From Rhyzopertha dominica (taxonomy: Eukaryota > Arthropoda > Insecta > Coleoptera > Bostrichidae), in the NCBI GenBank assembly GCA_025024175.1, contig QCXZ01000137.1, positions 29,813,327-29,877,326 on the forward strand: a DNA stretch of 64,000 bases, in the 5' to 3' direction. The notes below the pieces were generated by a model. That model ran no database searches, was not told the origin of the DNA, and saw only the letters and a list, made by a program, of their open reading frames with translations. Each line of letters begins with the position of its first letter. The stretch's first letter is position 1. A program made the position numbers and the translations under genes. Shown here one piece after another: positions 10,847-23,879 of the stretch.

Positions 10847-13800
10847 AGCCTAATTTCGTTGGTTCGTTCGACATTGGAGACTACGTGCTGTTCTTCTTCA
10901 GGGAAACGGCAGTGGAATACATTAACTGCGGCAAGAGTGTGTACTCCAGAGTCGCAAGGGTTTGTAAAAAGGACACGGGAGGAAAAAACATTCTTTCTCA
11001 AAATTGGGCTACTTACCTGAAAGCCAGGCTGAACTGTTCGATACCGGGAGAATTTCCGTTTTACTTTAACGAAATACGTAAGTAGGCATTAAGCGGTGAG
11101 AAGCAATAAGCGTTAACTATTTTTTTGCAGAGAGCATTTATAAGGTGCCCGGCGACGATACGAAGTTCTACGGCACCTTCACAACTTCCACTAACGGTCT
11201 GATGGGTTCCGCAATTTGTTCTTTTAAGCTATCCGATATTCAGTCAGCATTCAATGGAAAGTTCAAGGAGCAGGCGACGTCGTCGTCTGCATGGCTCCCC
11301 GTTCTTTCCAGCCGCGTTCCAGAACCCAGGCCCGGAACCTGTGTTAACGACACCGAGACACTACCCGACACCGTGCTCAACTTTATTAGATCACATCCCC
11401 TGATGGATTCTGCAGTAATGCACGAAAACGAAAAGCCCGTTTTCTTTAAAAGAGACCTGTTTTTCACACGACTAGTCGTTGATAAAATACAAGTCGACAT
11501 CGGAGGGGCTGTTTTAGATTATACGGTTTATTACGCCGGAACAAGTAAGGAGCTCTTATCTGCTCGGCATTCCTTTAACTTAACACCCTTTGTTGTTACA
11601 GACGACGGGAGAGTTCATAAAATCGTGGAGTGGACAAAGGAAGATGACGAGACGGCTTCAATTTTATTGGACGTCTTCGATGTTACGCCCGGCGAGCCGA
11701 TTCAAGTGATGGAGATATCCAAGGAGCACAAAGCGCTGTATGTCGCCTCTGATTATAGAGTTAAGCAGGTGGACTTGGTGATGTGCAACAGAAGGTACGA
11801 TAACTGCTTGCGATGTGTGCACGATCCTTACTGCGGTTGGGATAAAGATTCCAACGTTTGCAAGCCTTATTCGCCAGGGTAAGTACTTGACACTTTAGCT
11901 TGATGATTTGCAATACACAAGCATTTTAAAACAACGTAGTAAAGCAGTTTCAGCAAAAGTAAAAGTAGTGGGATTGTTTGTTACTACCTATACTGCCTAC
12001 CATTACAGCTAGATTCTTCGTTAATCTTTGCAGATAGGGAAAGATGTATTTTTATAAATCGTTTTTGCATTTGGAAATTCTACACCTGATGAAAAATGAC
12101 ATCCACAAAACCTGTTAAAAGTGAAATAAGAAATATGAAATTTATTTTGGGCCTTATAATTTACACAACTTCAAACAGAATGGTATAAATGTTTTTCCAT
12201 TATCGGATGCGAAAAAAAGCTACTTATCAACAAAAATCATTTAATTTTGGTCACCTTGAATTATGCTGTAATGTACAAAAGAAAGAAAATTCTGAGATTA
12301 AAACTAATTTACACTATAGTCTAACTTCCAGTTAGTAATAAGCACTTCCTTCTTTAATCCTTTTATCCTGTAAGCGTTTACATTCACCATAAACCTCATT
12401 GTACATAGATAGAAAAATTTCACACCAGTTTGGACACCTATCTGGAAAAAATGCATATCGGTTTGTTATTATTATCATTTTCTAAAAGAAGAGCAATTTT
12501 GAGTGAGTTTTATTTTAGGTGTGGTTTTTGTTAAATATTACTTTAAAAAAACATTTGTTTCTGTTATTCTCTTCTGATTGTGGCATTTTAAATTTTTCAA
12601 ATTTTTTAATCATATAGTCAATAATAAATTACGGTCTTATGAATAATTGCATTAAATTTTTTTAAAGTGTTAATTGCGTAAATATTAAAACTGTCAATGG
12701 TTAAGAACATTTTTGTAATCGTTAAGAATACTTTTTTAGTTGTTATTAATCACATAAATTTGTATGCGAGCAATGTCCAAGTGGTTGAAATGAGCTATGT
12801 CATTAATGGGCTGTTTTGTCACTAAGCTATTTTGTCGCAGGCTATTTTGTACCGGGTCACAGAGTCTCCAACCTGTTAAGAAGTTTTTACATGGGTTTCT
12901 ATGTATAAATGATTCATGCAACGCGGGCGGCGTTGATTTCTGAGTCTTTGTGCTGCCTTTTTATAACTGCTGCCAAGCTACAATATGCATGGCAATCACT
13001 AAACATCAATGAGCACAATACCATGATAGTACTGAAGGTTGCAGATCAAGTTACATTCACGAAATTGATGGCTTTATAAAGATTCTTTAAACATTTTCTT
13101 TCAAAAGTGAGAAATAACAATAATTATTGGTATAGTAAGCTTGTGGTAACCTCTACAATCTACAACCTTGCACTGTTGTACTGTGGAAGCTATGGTGCAG
13201 CCTGCAACTAACGTTACTACCACTTAGTTTGTGAATTTTACAAAATTCTGCAATGGGAAATTTTTAGAGCTCACAACAGGAAAATACATGTTTGCTTTTG
13301 TATTAAATGAAAAAGTACGAGTAATAGTAGGTATATACATACATTTTATTTACAGTAGAATTATAGAATAGGCACATTTGTTGGGTTGGTCTAATTTTTA
13401 ATAAAATAGATCGCACCTCCAGAAGAATAATGACACAAGTGCAAAAAAATCAATTCCTGGGAAAAGACAATTCAAGTTTTTTTTATCTTTTATCATTGGC
13501 ATGAGTTGGAGTTGTGAGATGTACTTTTGTGTAAACATTATGACAACAAATGTAAGAACCCCCTCATTACTGAGTATTGTCACTATTATTAATCTTTTGT
13601 ACTGAACTGCCAGTGGCGTATGTGGGAAAAGGTTCAATGGGGAATTGCATAAATTTACTCTAATGAAGTTTTTACTTCATACTCTGCAATTTGAAAAGGT
13701 TCTGGCCTCACCATGCTGGACTACAGGTCCTGGACAATAGGGATCCCATGTAATGTAGGTATAATGTTTCATAAGAATTAAAAAATTACATTTAAAAAAT

Positions 13801-16800
13801 CATTTGTTTTAAGAAGGAGTACATTTAATAAAAAAATTTATTAAGAAAGGCCTTTACAAGCTATGGAAGTTAACGATGTCGGTCTTTTTCATCTTACCGC
13901 TATACTAACCTACTAACTATCCAATACGGATGAAAAACTAGAGACCAGTAGAGCCCATATGGAAATCACTATGCATGGGGTTGGTGTTTTCGTTACCAGA
14001 TTAATAAATGATTTATCATGGAATATACAAACGCTTGGTACCAAGCACATTGTGTTAACGTCCCTAAGATCAAAAAAGCCAATGGTGTTAGCAGCCTGTA
14101 TTTGGTGATTGAAAGACAGCGATAGAGTGAAAAGAATGGGCCTGTTTCACATCTTGAGAGTTGTAATCTTTATGTAGAAATCATCCACATTGGTTAAAAA
14201 CATATTTTTTTAAATTGTTTAAATTAGTTTTGCCCGTAACTTGTCTCATATAAGATAATAAATAGGCTTGTGTAGTTGTTTTGTTTACATTTGTTTGAGG
14301 TTACCAGAGGTTGCGAACAAAGTGATTTTGGGATGCATACCTTTCCTCCAATTTTTTCATTCCTCGATTTAAATAAACTTCGAACTGAATAGTACAGAAT
14401 ATTTTCAAAATAAACACAGAACACAGAATGACGTAAAGCCAATAATTAAACTGAACTAGATAATATATTCCAATCTAATTCGATTGTGCAGTTTCTAATC
14501 TTCTAGTTACCGCTTTGTACCTCCATTTAAAATAACATTGTTGTAGACAATACGTGAATCAGTCAGATCAGATGCTCCATTTTTTCAGTCATCCCCAAGA
14601 GAGCATTCTGTAAAAACTAAGAAACTTTCCCATTTAAATCACTATTCTAGGAGTGCAAATAAAACAGTTTGTTATCATAGACTGTAACCATCAATACTCT
14701 GCATGTACCATGAAGAGATATTAATTATTTTAAGTAAATCATATTTCAATATTAACTATTAAATTATTGATTTCTGAAAATAATAATCCAGGGAATGACA
14801 GCAATAATGTTATTGTAATATACTTCATAGAGGTATATTATACTTCAGATAAGAAATTGATCATGCGCTACTGGCTCGCATTGAAAAACTCCTATTTTAT
14901 ACAAACTAGATTGCTACCTATTAAGTGTATTATATTAAATTAGTTTCTTATGTTCTGTTTTAGGTTACTGCAAGATGTCTCGAACAGTACATTGGATGTT
15001 TGTGATAGCAGCATAGTGAAAAAGAAAATGGTGGTTACTTGGGGTCAAAGTTTGCATTTAGGCTGTTTCTTGAAAATGCCAGCTGTCCTATCATCACAAA
15101 CNATCACTTGGTATCATTACTCAAAGGAAAAGGGACGTTATGAGATTGTGTTCAGGTACGAGCATACAATATGTTGACTAGTTATATTTTTTAATTGCTG
15201 ATTGTTTCAGACCTGACAAATACATTGAAACTTCTGAACATGGATTGGTAATTATTGCTGTTACTGAAGCGGATGCTGGGCGATATGACTGCTGGATGGG
15301 TGCTTCCCTTTTGTGTTCCTACAATGTAACAGTAGATGCGCATCGTTGTGCACCCCCTGCTAAAAGCAACGATTACCAAAAAATATATTCTGATTGGTGC
15401 CATGAATTTGAAAAATATAAGTCTGCTATGAAAACATGGGAGCGTAAACAAGCGGTAAGTTGGTCTCTGAATAGAGCTTTAATTTTTTACAAGAAAACGT
15501 TTGATCATATTACAAACTATTGCTCTTTTATGACTTCTTTAATGCAGATATTTAGAACCAGTTCCTTAGGTTCACAATTATTTAATTGCTTCCACTATCA
15601 TTATATTTTATTGAAGGATATTTGTTTTTGTCCGATAAAAAATAAATTGTTATTTTAAGTTGTGAATAGAATTGCTTAAGAATCCATTGGATATATACCA
15701 AGTATTTTAACGTTTGATAAAAAAAAATTAGTTATTGAGTATCTCATCTCTCAATATTAGGTTAACAACATTGCTAAAAAATAGACATGCATCTTCAATT
15801 GCAGTGATACTTATCATTTTTCATAATCATCATTCTTTTGGGTGACAGTTACTCACACATGGCTGCCGGCAAACTGTAAAAAGTTTGTAGTGACCATTTT
15901 TAAGTAGAATCCATTTGAATATTTGTGTTTTTTTGACCCTTAACATTTGTTAACTGACATGAACATAATGTACAATTGCAGCCGTTAAAAATGTCTCGGT
16001 CTCCACGGGTTAGGGTTGTCAAATATCACCTAAAAATTAGGCAACCACTATAACATGCCTAAGCATGTGATTATTTTATTGCTCGAGCATGTCTAAGCTC
16101 CCAAACGGTAAATTTGAACGGCTCATGTTACGTGGGACCACTTTGTTTACAGCATGCACCTTAGGAATACATACAAATGAACATAACTTTATTTTTGATA
16201 ACTTCGTATCTTTCGGATTTCAGTTAATAGTGGAATGAATTTGAATCAACCACCATTTAATAAGTAAATATGTAATCAGTTTTGTGAAGGCCAGTACCCA
16301 ATTATTTTAAGCTATCTATTATAAATGAATTAGCGAATTGTGATACATTTTGAGTTGCAAACGAGAGATAATAAAAACGTGCAGATGACTGGTATAGAGT
16401 ACAGAATTTTTAGCGAAGTGTATTGATTCGGTTTGACAATAGAGAAAATTCCAATTCGTTCTAAAGTAAAAAAGACATCTTTTTGTTTGATTAGTAAGAA
16501 ATGTAAACTTTGTATTGGCAAAAAATAAGTAACATGATCGTATCTGGCAACCCCATAATGATACAAATATGAATTGTGATACATTTTGAGTTGTAAACGA
16601 GATGTATTAAAACCTTCCAGATGACTGGTATAGTTACGGAATTTTTAGACAAGTATGCTTATTCGATGTTTCAATACAGAAAATTCAAATTGGTAAATTC
16701 GTTGTAAAGTAAAATAATCAAAATGACGATTTCGTTTTAGGTTTGATTAGTAAAAAATGTAAACTTTGTATTGGCAAAAAGTAACATGATCGTATCTAGC

Positions 16801-19800
16801 AACCGCATAATGATACAGATACGTTTGTTTAAAACTATATTTAGTGGTCTGGGCTTTGCCGGTTTGCTAGTTATACACGATGAGAATGTTTACTCAGCTG
16901 TCCGAGCCTGACCAAAATTGACCTGTTTCCGAACAGAGGTTATATGCAGATTGCACCCTTGCGATTTTAATCGGTAGTTCCCTACACCTTACCAAATTTC
17001 ATGGATTTCCTAATAAGCGTAATTTGTATCTTGATTTGTATTTTGAACGAAAATAGGTGCTAGCGAAAAAGTTAGTCGGCTAGTGACAACGCAAGGGCTT
17101 TAGTGACTTCTATACATGCATTGTATTGTTATATGGCATATTACATGTTGAATTTACAACTCGTGCTTAATTGTTATAAAATAGTTTGTGCACTGAGCGA
17201 GACCGATTCCGAAAAAAAGAGTTGTCACGGCATAGGTCAAATGTAATATAAAAATAATGTCAAATAATCCATTCCCTCTGTTTGTGTAAAGTGTGTTCAG
17301 ACTACGGTGAACAACGCTAATCAAACCTAAAAAGAAATCGTCATTTTGACTATTTTACTTTACAACAAATTTACCAATTTGAATTTTCTGCATTAAAACA
17401 TCGAATAAGCATACTTGTCTAAAAATTCCGTAACTATACCAGTCATCTGGAAGGTTTTAATACATGTCGTTTGCAACTCAAAATGTATCACAATTCGTAT
17501 TTGTATCATAATGCGATTGCCAGACACGATCATGTCACTTATTTTTTGCCAATACAAAGCTTACATTTCTTACTAATCAAACAAAAAGAAGTCGTCGTAT
17601 TGATTTTTTTATTTTAGAACGAATTTGAATTTTCTATATTGTCACACCGAATGAACAGACTTGGCTAAAAATTCTATATACTATACCAGTCATCTGCACG
17701 TTTTTATTATCTCTCGTTTGCAACTCAAAATATATCACAATTCGCTAATTTATTTATAATAAATAGCTTAAAATAATTAGGTTCTGGCCTTCACAAAACT
17801 GATTAAATACTTACTTATTAAATGGTGGTCGATTCAAATTCATTCCACTATTAACTCAAATCCAAAAGATACGAAGTTATCAAAAATAAAGTTATGTTCA
17901 TTTGTATGTATTCCTAAGGTGCATGCTGTAAATAAAGTGGTCACACGTAACACGAGCCGTCCAAATTTACCGTTTAGGAGCTTAGACATGCTCGAGCGAT
18001 AAAATAATCTCATGCTTAGGCACGCTATAGTGGTTTCCTAATTTTCAGGTGATATTCGACAACCCTAACCCGTGGAGACCGGGACATTTTTAACGGCCGC
18101 AATTGTACATATGCAAAAATGAATACATGTAAAATGGCTGTAATGAAATATCAGCCAGCTCGCTCATGAGGTCATAAGTTCAAAACTAGGTGAATAGCTA
18201 ACTCAAAATTCACAAAATAAGTTTGTTTTTTTTTGTAGCTGTGACGGCACCACCATTCATTTTTATCTCTAAACGTCTTAGTTTATTAAAGGTTATGAAG
18301 AAAGCAAAAAAAAACCAGCAAATGCTAAATATTTATATAGCAAATCAATTCTTCTGAATTTTACCCAAATTCGTTTATGTCTTCATAAAAAGGTTGGTTC
18401 TTCATTAACTGGTCTAAAAGTTCTTCCTGAATAGTAGTTTTGAGGTTTCGAATAAACTGCACACAATGTCATTTAAAACATTCATTTTATGACTAAGTTT
18501 TAATATAAAGTTTTTAAATTAAAAAATTAAAAAGTCTTCAGAGTCTTCCGTCATCACAATACACATTGCTTTTATACAATTGGACACAGCAACATGAGCC
18601 TAAATGCAGTAGAAGTTAACACTTCATCTGGCTCCAAATTTCAGCGATCGTCATGTTGCCGGCTCTGTGTTGTATTGGCAACGGAGCAAAATCATGCTAC
18701 TTATACTATTTCCTTTTTAGATTGTTACTTAGTAATAATCGTCAGTTTTCCAACGTTTAAAACTTTTTGGAGCGTTATAGATTTATCGAGATCCTAATCC
18801 TTGATCCTCTTTAATTATTGTTTTTCATGATTAGAAATTGTGAAGGAAAAAAAAATCATAGTATTCTAATGTGTTGTACAGTAAAATATACCCACAGTAT
18901 ATTTTTTATTTGGCTAGATCGCCAAAAGTAAACAAACTATAAGCTATTGACAAGGTGGATAATAACTGAAACATATGGGATTACCCACACAAATGATGAC
19001 AGAAAAGATGTATAATTTTAGGACACACAATACATTTACTTGTGCAATAAACAGATCATATTTAATTTGGTATCACTGAATTAAAATATTCGTCTATGGA
19101 GTTTTTGAAAATCTATATTAGTAATAGAAATTATTTGTGTTTCACACAGTGAAATGTTTTGTCTTCGAATTAGAAGACTTGGATTTCAGTAGATTAAAAC
19201 AAAAAAAATCATGTAGTAAACAATATTTTGACCATTGAGTTCTAGTTTGTTTCAGGCTTATTTGAATGGTTCAATTGTGTAATAGTTTAGGATGTTGTGA
19301 TGAGTAGAAATTTAGTCATTGTTTAATGTAACATATAAATGCCACTTATTTGTGTTTCCCCCTGAGCAGAGATTTGGAAACGTGAAAACATTGTAGTTGG
19401 ATCGTGATAGCAGAAAAGCTGCTTTATTTAAAATACAAACGAATATCTAGTTGTATATGAAAACACCTCAAACTGTGTGCACAAACAAACCATTCAAATA
19501 AACTTGACAAAAGCTATAATTCAGTGATTGAAATGTCACTTATTGCCGTATTTTATAGTCTTAATCAACTGAAAGGAGAACATACTGATTAAAATTGCAC
19601 ATAAAATTAATGTCTGAAGTAATCACTATCATAAGTTTCATGCAAAATGTAGATTTTACAATTGCAAGTTAATTTTAAATAATAAATAATTGATGTTACT
19701 TAACTCATATCTCATATTACTAGCAGAGTGTGTGTAATACTTGTTAAAGTTAAAGTAACTGGCAAATTTTTCCATTGTATGTCACCAAATGTGTAAAAAT

Positions 19801-19889
19801 GTTTTTTTTTTCAGCAATGTGCTTCAAGGCAAAATGACAGTAGCAACCAGAATAGTCACCCCAATGAGATATATCGACCACTAGTCTGA
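10847..19889 (+). CDS. Sema2a: Semaphorin-2A (secreted class-2 semaphorin), C-terminal part
   Basis: Secreted axon-guidance ligand; known insect Sema-2 proteins signal through plexin B. Visible coding exons are 10847-11077, 11131-11544, 11602-11878, 14964-15155, 15211-15454 and 19815-19889. Together they give 476 in-frame residues ending QCASRQND…IYRPLV-stop. The first three exons carry the C-terminal half of the sema propeller (FVGSFDIGDYVLFFFRETAV; FTTSTNGL; VPEPRPGTCVND). A PSI cysteine knot follows (CNRRYDNCLRC, DPYCGWDK), then one Ig domain (HLGCF … ITWYH … GRYDCW) and the tail KSNDYQKIYSDWCHEFEKYK. There is no transmembrane helix, as expected for class 2. The segment 11545-11601 is a 57-nt GT-AG intron even though it is open in frame; removing it restores YAGT-NDGRV. 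The sema N-terminus and signal peptide lie in exons upstream of the window or unseen in 1-10846. Sema2a versus the 2b paralogue is not resolved. Confidence 0.95.
11879..14963 (+). other. Semaphorin intron between PSI and Ig exons (3.1 kb)
   Basis: The intron is bounded by GG|GTAAGT at 11879 and TTTTAG at 14963. It is AT-rich and I see no nested gene or named repeat in it. Short open frames on either strand look like chance. Confidence 0.7.
15967..18108. mobile_element. Foldback element C (2.1 kb) with tandem units in its arms
   Basis: ATGTACAATTGCAGCCGTTA at about 15967 is inverted at the right end (…CGGCCGCAATTGTACAT, about 18108). Arms of about 780 bp pair almost throughout (15967-16747 with 17321-18108), leaving a spacer of about 570 bp. 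Each arm contains two tandem units of about 235-245 bp that start GTGATACATTTTGAGTTG (16339 and 16573 in the left arm). The element sits in the 4.4 kb semaphorin intron between the Ig exon and the last exon. It has no transposase ORF. The open frame at 16330-16584 is part of the repeat. Confidence 0.85.
18109..19814 (+). other. Remainder of the last semaphorin intron
   Basis: AT-rich intron sequence ending in a long pyrimidine tract and CAG acceptor at 19814. No nested gene was recognised. Confidence 0.6.
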
Positions 19890-21420
19890 TAGCTCATTCA
19901 ACATGGCTTTCTGCGACTCACTCCCTTAGGAATACCCTTGTATTGGACTGTGGTTCTGTTTATGTAAATAGCGTTATTTGTATAAGTAACTAAAAACTGC
20001 ATTTGGACGGTTAATTACACTTTCGTAAAATAGAGTGAAGTGCCCTGCATTGTGTTTTTATAATTTGAACTGGACCTAAAGATCGTGCTTCAAGTGTGCT
20101 TTACATGCAAGTTAGAGAAAATGTGACTGAAAAAATCCATTTGTTTGATCATTCAAATCGTGAAGTTATGAGAATATGTTCATAAAACACCATTCGTTGT
20201 TTCACACAAGGAAATATATGAAATATTTGTAGGTCTGTGATATACATGTGTTGTATTTTGTGTAAATTGTATCACTTAAATACTTGATTTGAATGCATAC
20301 ATGTATGAGTGCAAAACAATCATTTCATAGTTAAATCTGGACCAAAGTGGGTAAGAGTTTTAGGCAGCTGACGAATGAATAAAAAGTAAGTAAGGAATGA
20401 GTAAGAGGTAATTTACTGCGTATTCAAAGCAATACTTCCGCTTGCAAATGTGTTGGCGCTCTTATATAGTGTACATATAACCTATCTGGACAAATCGGTA
20501 TGCAGACCTTTTTATTTAAATTGCTGATTAATCAGTACCCCTAGATGATATAAAACACATACCTGTAATAGTGTGATCCACATGTCAATGGCTTTGTAAG
20601 AGATACACAGTTTTAATAAAAAGGTCAGTATTTATTTATTACATTTCATTAATATTAATGGACAATCACAGATGAGTTTTAATTTTTAATAGTTGTTTTC
20701 TGGAACCAATAATGGTCAACTGTTATCTATTGAGGAAAATGTCACCGACACAAAACCATTGTTAGTAGATTCAAGAATTATAAAATTCAGACCTGTTTAT
20801 GCTGTAAATACCTATGTATAGTTATTTATAATTCATATAATTCATACCACATACATAATAGAATGTTAGTGACTTCCCTTAGCTTTGCTTGACATTCATG
20901 ACAGGAAATGGAACTTAAACCAGTATTTGTTTATTTTTGTTTTCTAAATTCGTCCACAATTACCATAGCAAACACTACCGACATATCTGAAATATACTGA
21001 CTGGTATAAAAATGTTTTCGATTATTTTTATTATACCTACTTTTATCACTAGTAATTTAATGTGCTTTATTGCCAATAATTAAACCCAAATTGTAGATAA
21101 GTATTCTTGTTACGAATTTAAAGTAGACACTTCATAATTAGTGAAATCAAATTATAACAAGTCACTTCTATGAAGTGAGAACTTTTTATAATAGTTTTAG
21201 TAATGCGCTAATTATTTTCTTAGTAAGTATGTTCTAACTTTTGTGACACCCGTTAAAATGAAATATTTGTATGTCAGTCCATCTCGTGAAAACCAAGTTT
21301 TAATTTCATGTCAAAAAAAGTGGTTACTATACATATATAGAAATTAGTTTGTGCTGTAAAACACAACCAATTGTAAATTGTATTGTCGCTACTGCTCTCT
21401 GAAAATATTATCAATAAATA
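19890..21420 (+). other. Probable semaphorin 3' UTR
   Basis: AT-rich, stop-dense sequence follows the TGA at 19887-19889. An AATAAA signal at about 21413-21418 is a plausible poly(A) site, giving a 3' UTR of about 1.5 kb. Earlier signals are possible. Confidence 0.45.
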
Positions 21421-22939
21421 TTTAAAAAATACTAATTTGTTTTTATTATTATACTAGCTAAGGCGACAGACGTTGACCTGTCCAAATTTCAATAAAATTT
21501 GTCTTCATTTTTGAATTTGTCAAAAGCTGTTGGAAATGTGTATTAAGGATTGTGAAAATTTTACATGCCACATTAATTCTGTCAGCAGTACACTTCTGAA
21601 TTGCTGAATGTTATTGTTCAGTCCATTTTTATAAAATGACTGTACTTCAATCTTTAGCTTTAAGGTGTTGCGATGTGCAAAGTACAGCATCAGAACCTAA
21701 AGACACGGCCCATAGGACAAAGCAGCAAGACCTTGAGGGTAGTTTTAGTTGTTGAGTGAAGTAGGTTCATTAAATTACCCAGGAAACATCAACGATCAAT
21801 TATTTTACTTGCCACTGCGTTAGAACTGGGTAAATTCACATAGTTCACAAAGAATGCAGGTAGGTGGTCCTTAGGGCCTCCTCGACCTTTTGGTGGGTCA
21901 AGATTAAAAATTTTGTGGGTCAAAATGCACATTTAAATCTAATACATATTTTTCACATTTTTTTTCTATATACAAAAGAAATGTTACATGTTATATATTT
22001 TTTGTGATATACCTACATATTGTTTCCGTATATTCTAAAAAACTTCATTCTAAATTCAAAGAGAAGCTATGAATTTTGCACGGTAACCAACTCCATTATA
22101 AATCTCCAGCTAATTTATTCAATCAATGTTATTAAATTGGTATACAGATTTTGCAAAATTCATAAACAGGCTTTTATATATGGTTTACCTTACCTCATAT
22201 AAGATAGATATTTAACACATTTTAACATTTTCATTTTCATTGTAGAATGTTAAATCTGTCACAATCTAGTTTTTTATATAAAGAGTATACNATNTTAANT
22301 AAAAACTGAAATTAATTCCAATTAAAAACATCATCATTAATGATATCCACTTATTTNCGCTTGATGTTGATGTTATTCTTGAAAATCTAAATTGTAATAT
22401 TAAAAACACTCTAAATCCGCATATAAATAAATTTTAAAAAAATTATAAAAAAAAATTAAAATGGATCGGCATCAGCAACATAACATCATTGTGTTAATTA
22501 CTCTTAGAAATTAACAACAAGGAGAATTAAAGGTAACTTGTTCTTTTCTAAAGCTGATAAAGGGAATTTTCTCTTTATTTCAGATAAAAAATGGGTATAC
22601 TACTTATGTACATCCTTAAAGTTTCCAATTTTATAAATCATGGAGACTTTGTGTCAATAATTGAAGGTAATTAGACAATTTTTGTTAGATACAGTTGAAC
22701 CAATGTTAAAAAATTTAATTTCAAGAAGTCACAAATTATTGATATAAATCCTTCATCTAGACTAAAGATTTTTTTAAAGTTTATTTCCTTCTACTTCTCC
22801 TAACGATTGCATTAAAACTTTAAGTGATCTAATTTTTCAAAATTTTGTGTTAGCTTTAATTCATAAAAATATCTTAATTTTGTTAACTGAATTTATTTTA
22901 AAAAATGTGCACCTAACCTTATCCGTGCTGTAACTGTTC
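21421..22939. other. Intergenic DNA between semaphorin and PPAN
   Basis: AT-rich and without a recognised gene. It includes several N bases near 22291-22357 where the assembly is uncertain. A locally odd segment around 21880-21930 repeats a GGTGGGTCAAGAT/GTGGGTCAAAATG motif, perhaps the edge of a decayed element. Confidence 0.45.
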
Positions 22940-23369
22940 CAGGGGCGGATCCACGGGGGGGGGGAACTGCGGGAGAGTCCCCCCCCCCCCCAAAAGTTAT
23001 ACGTTATACATTTTTTCCAATGAGACACCGAAAATCGTAAGAAATCAACAACTGAACATTTAACAATAAAATTATCGATAATGTTTTAATATATATATAA
23101 GTTACCGCATTCATAAATGACGTTCTGCGAAGAAAAGAACTTTGAGTTGCTAATCAATTTCATTTACCCTATAAGGATGCATTTGAAAATAAGCGTATTT
23201 CCGCCTGGGCGCGTTCTCAACGAAAGAGATAGTGGTAGATTTGATACTATGAAATACATGTTGCAATATGTATCAAAAACAAATCTATGGTTTACATTTA
23301 CACATTTCTTAAATAAAGTACAAAATTATGTAGTCCCCCCCCCAAAATCCTACTCTGGATCCGCCCCTG
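22940..23369. mobile_element. MITE with CAGGGGCGGATCCA ends
   Basis: CAGGGGCGGATCCA at the left end is matched by TGGATCCGCCCCTG at the right end, 430 bp apart, with no coding capacity. Just inside the ends lie a G run (about 22955-22964) and long C runs (22979-22991 and 23335-23343). The terminal motif resembles hAT-type MITEs. The flanks ACTGTTC and AATGTTC could be a degraded target duplication, but this is not clean. Confidence 0.7.
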
Positions 23370-23879
23370 AATGTTCAGAACATATTGAAAGTTTATATAA
23401 CATATTCCTATGTCACGTCCTCCTATTGCATGATCATTGTTATGTGTTTCATTTTATATAAGACGATAAAAAAAAATAAAAATCTTACACATGTAAGTTG
23501 CTGCCATCTACCGGTGTCATTTGAGACCTCTATCGCCCACTTTCTAAAAAAGAGCAATTTTTGTAGCAGAACAGATGGCAAAATTCGTTATCCGTTTAAG
23601 TGGAGTTATCCGTAGTTAAGCAGTTAAAAAGAGAGAATCGAACGACACACTTGCTCACTTTCGATAGAACGTCCTTTCGATCCAACGACCCGATAGGACC
23701 TTATCTGCTATTAAACTTAAACATTCTGGCAACAGGGCTACACTCGCTAGTCACCTATGCTAGTCACTACATTGCNTTTTGCTTTTAGAGGTTAAGTCGA
23801 TTTTAGTAAGCAACCGAACAACGCGTTTTCCAATTAACCTTGTTTAATTCCAGTTACCTATTTTTATCTAAAAATAAAA

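Noticed and set aside
16330..16584. 84-codon minus-strand ORF in the semaphorin intron
   Set aside because: It lies entirely inside a repeat unit of foldback element C and shows no protein features.
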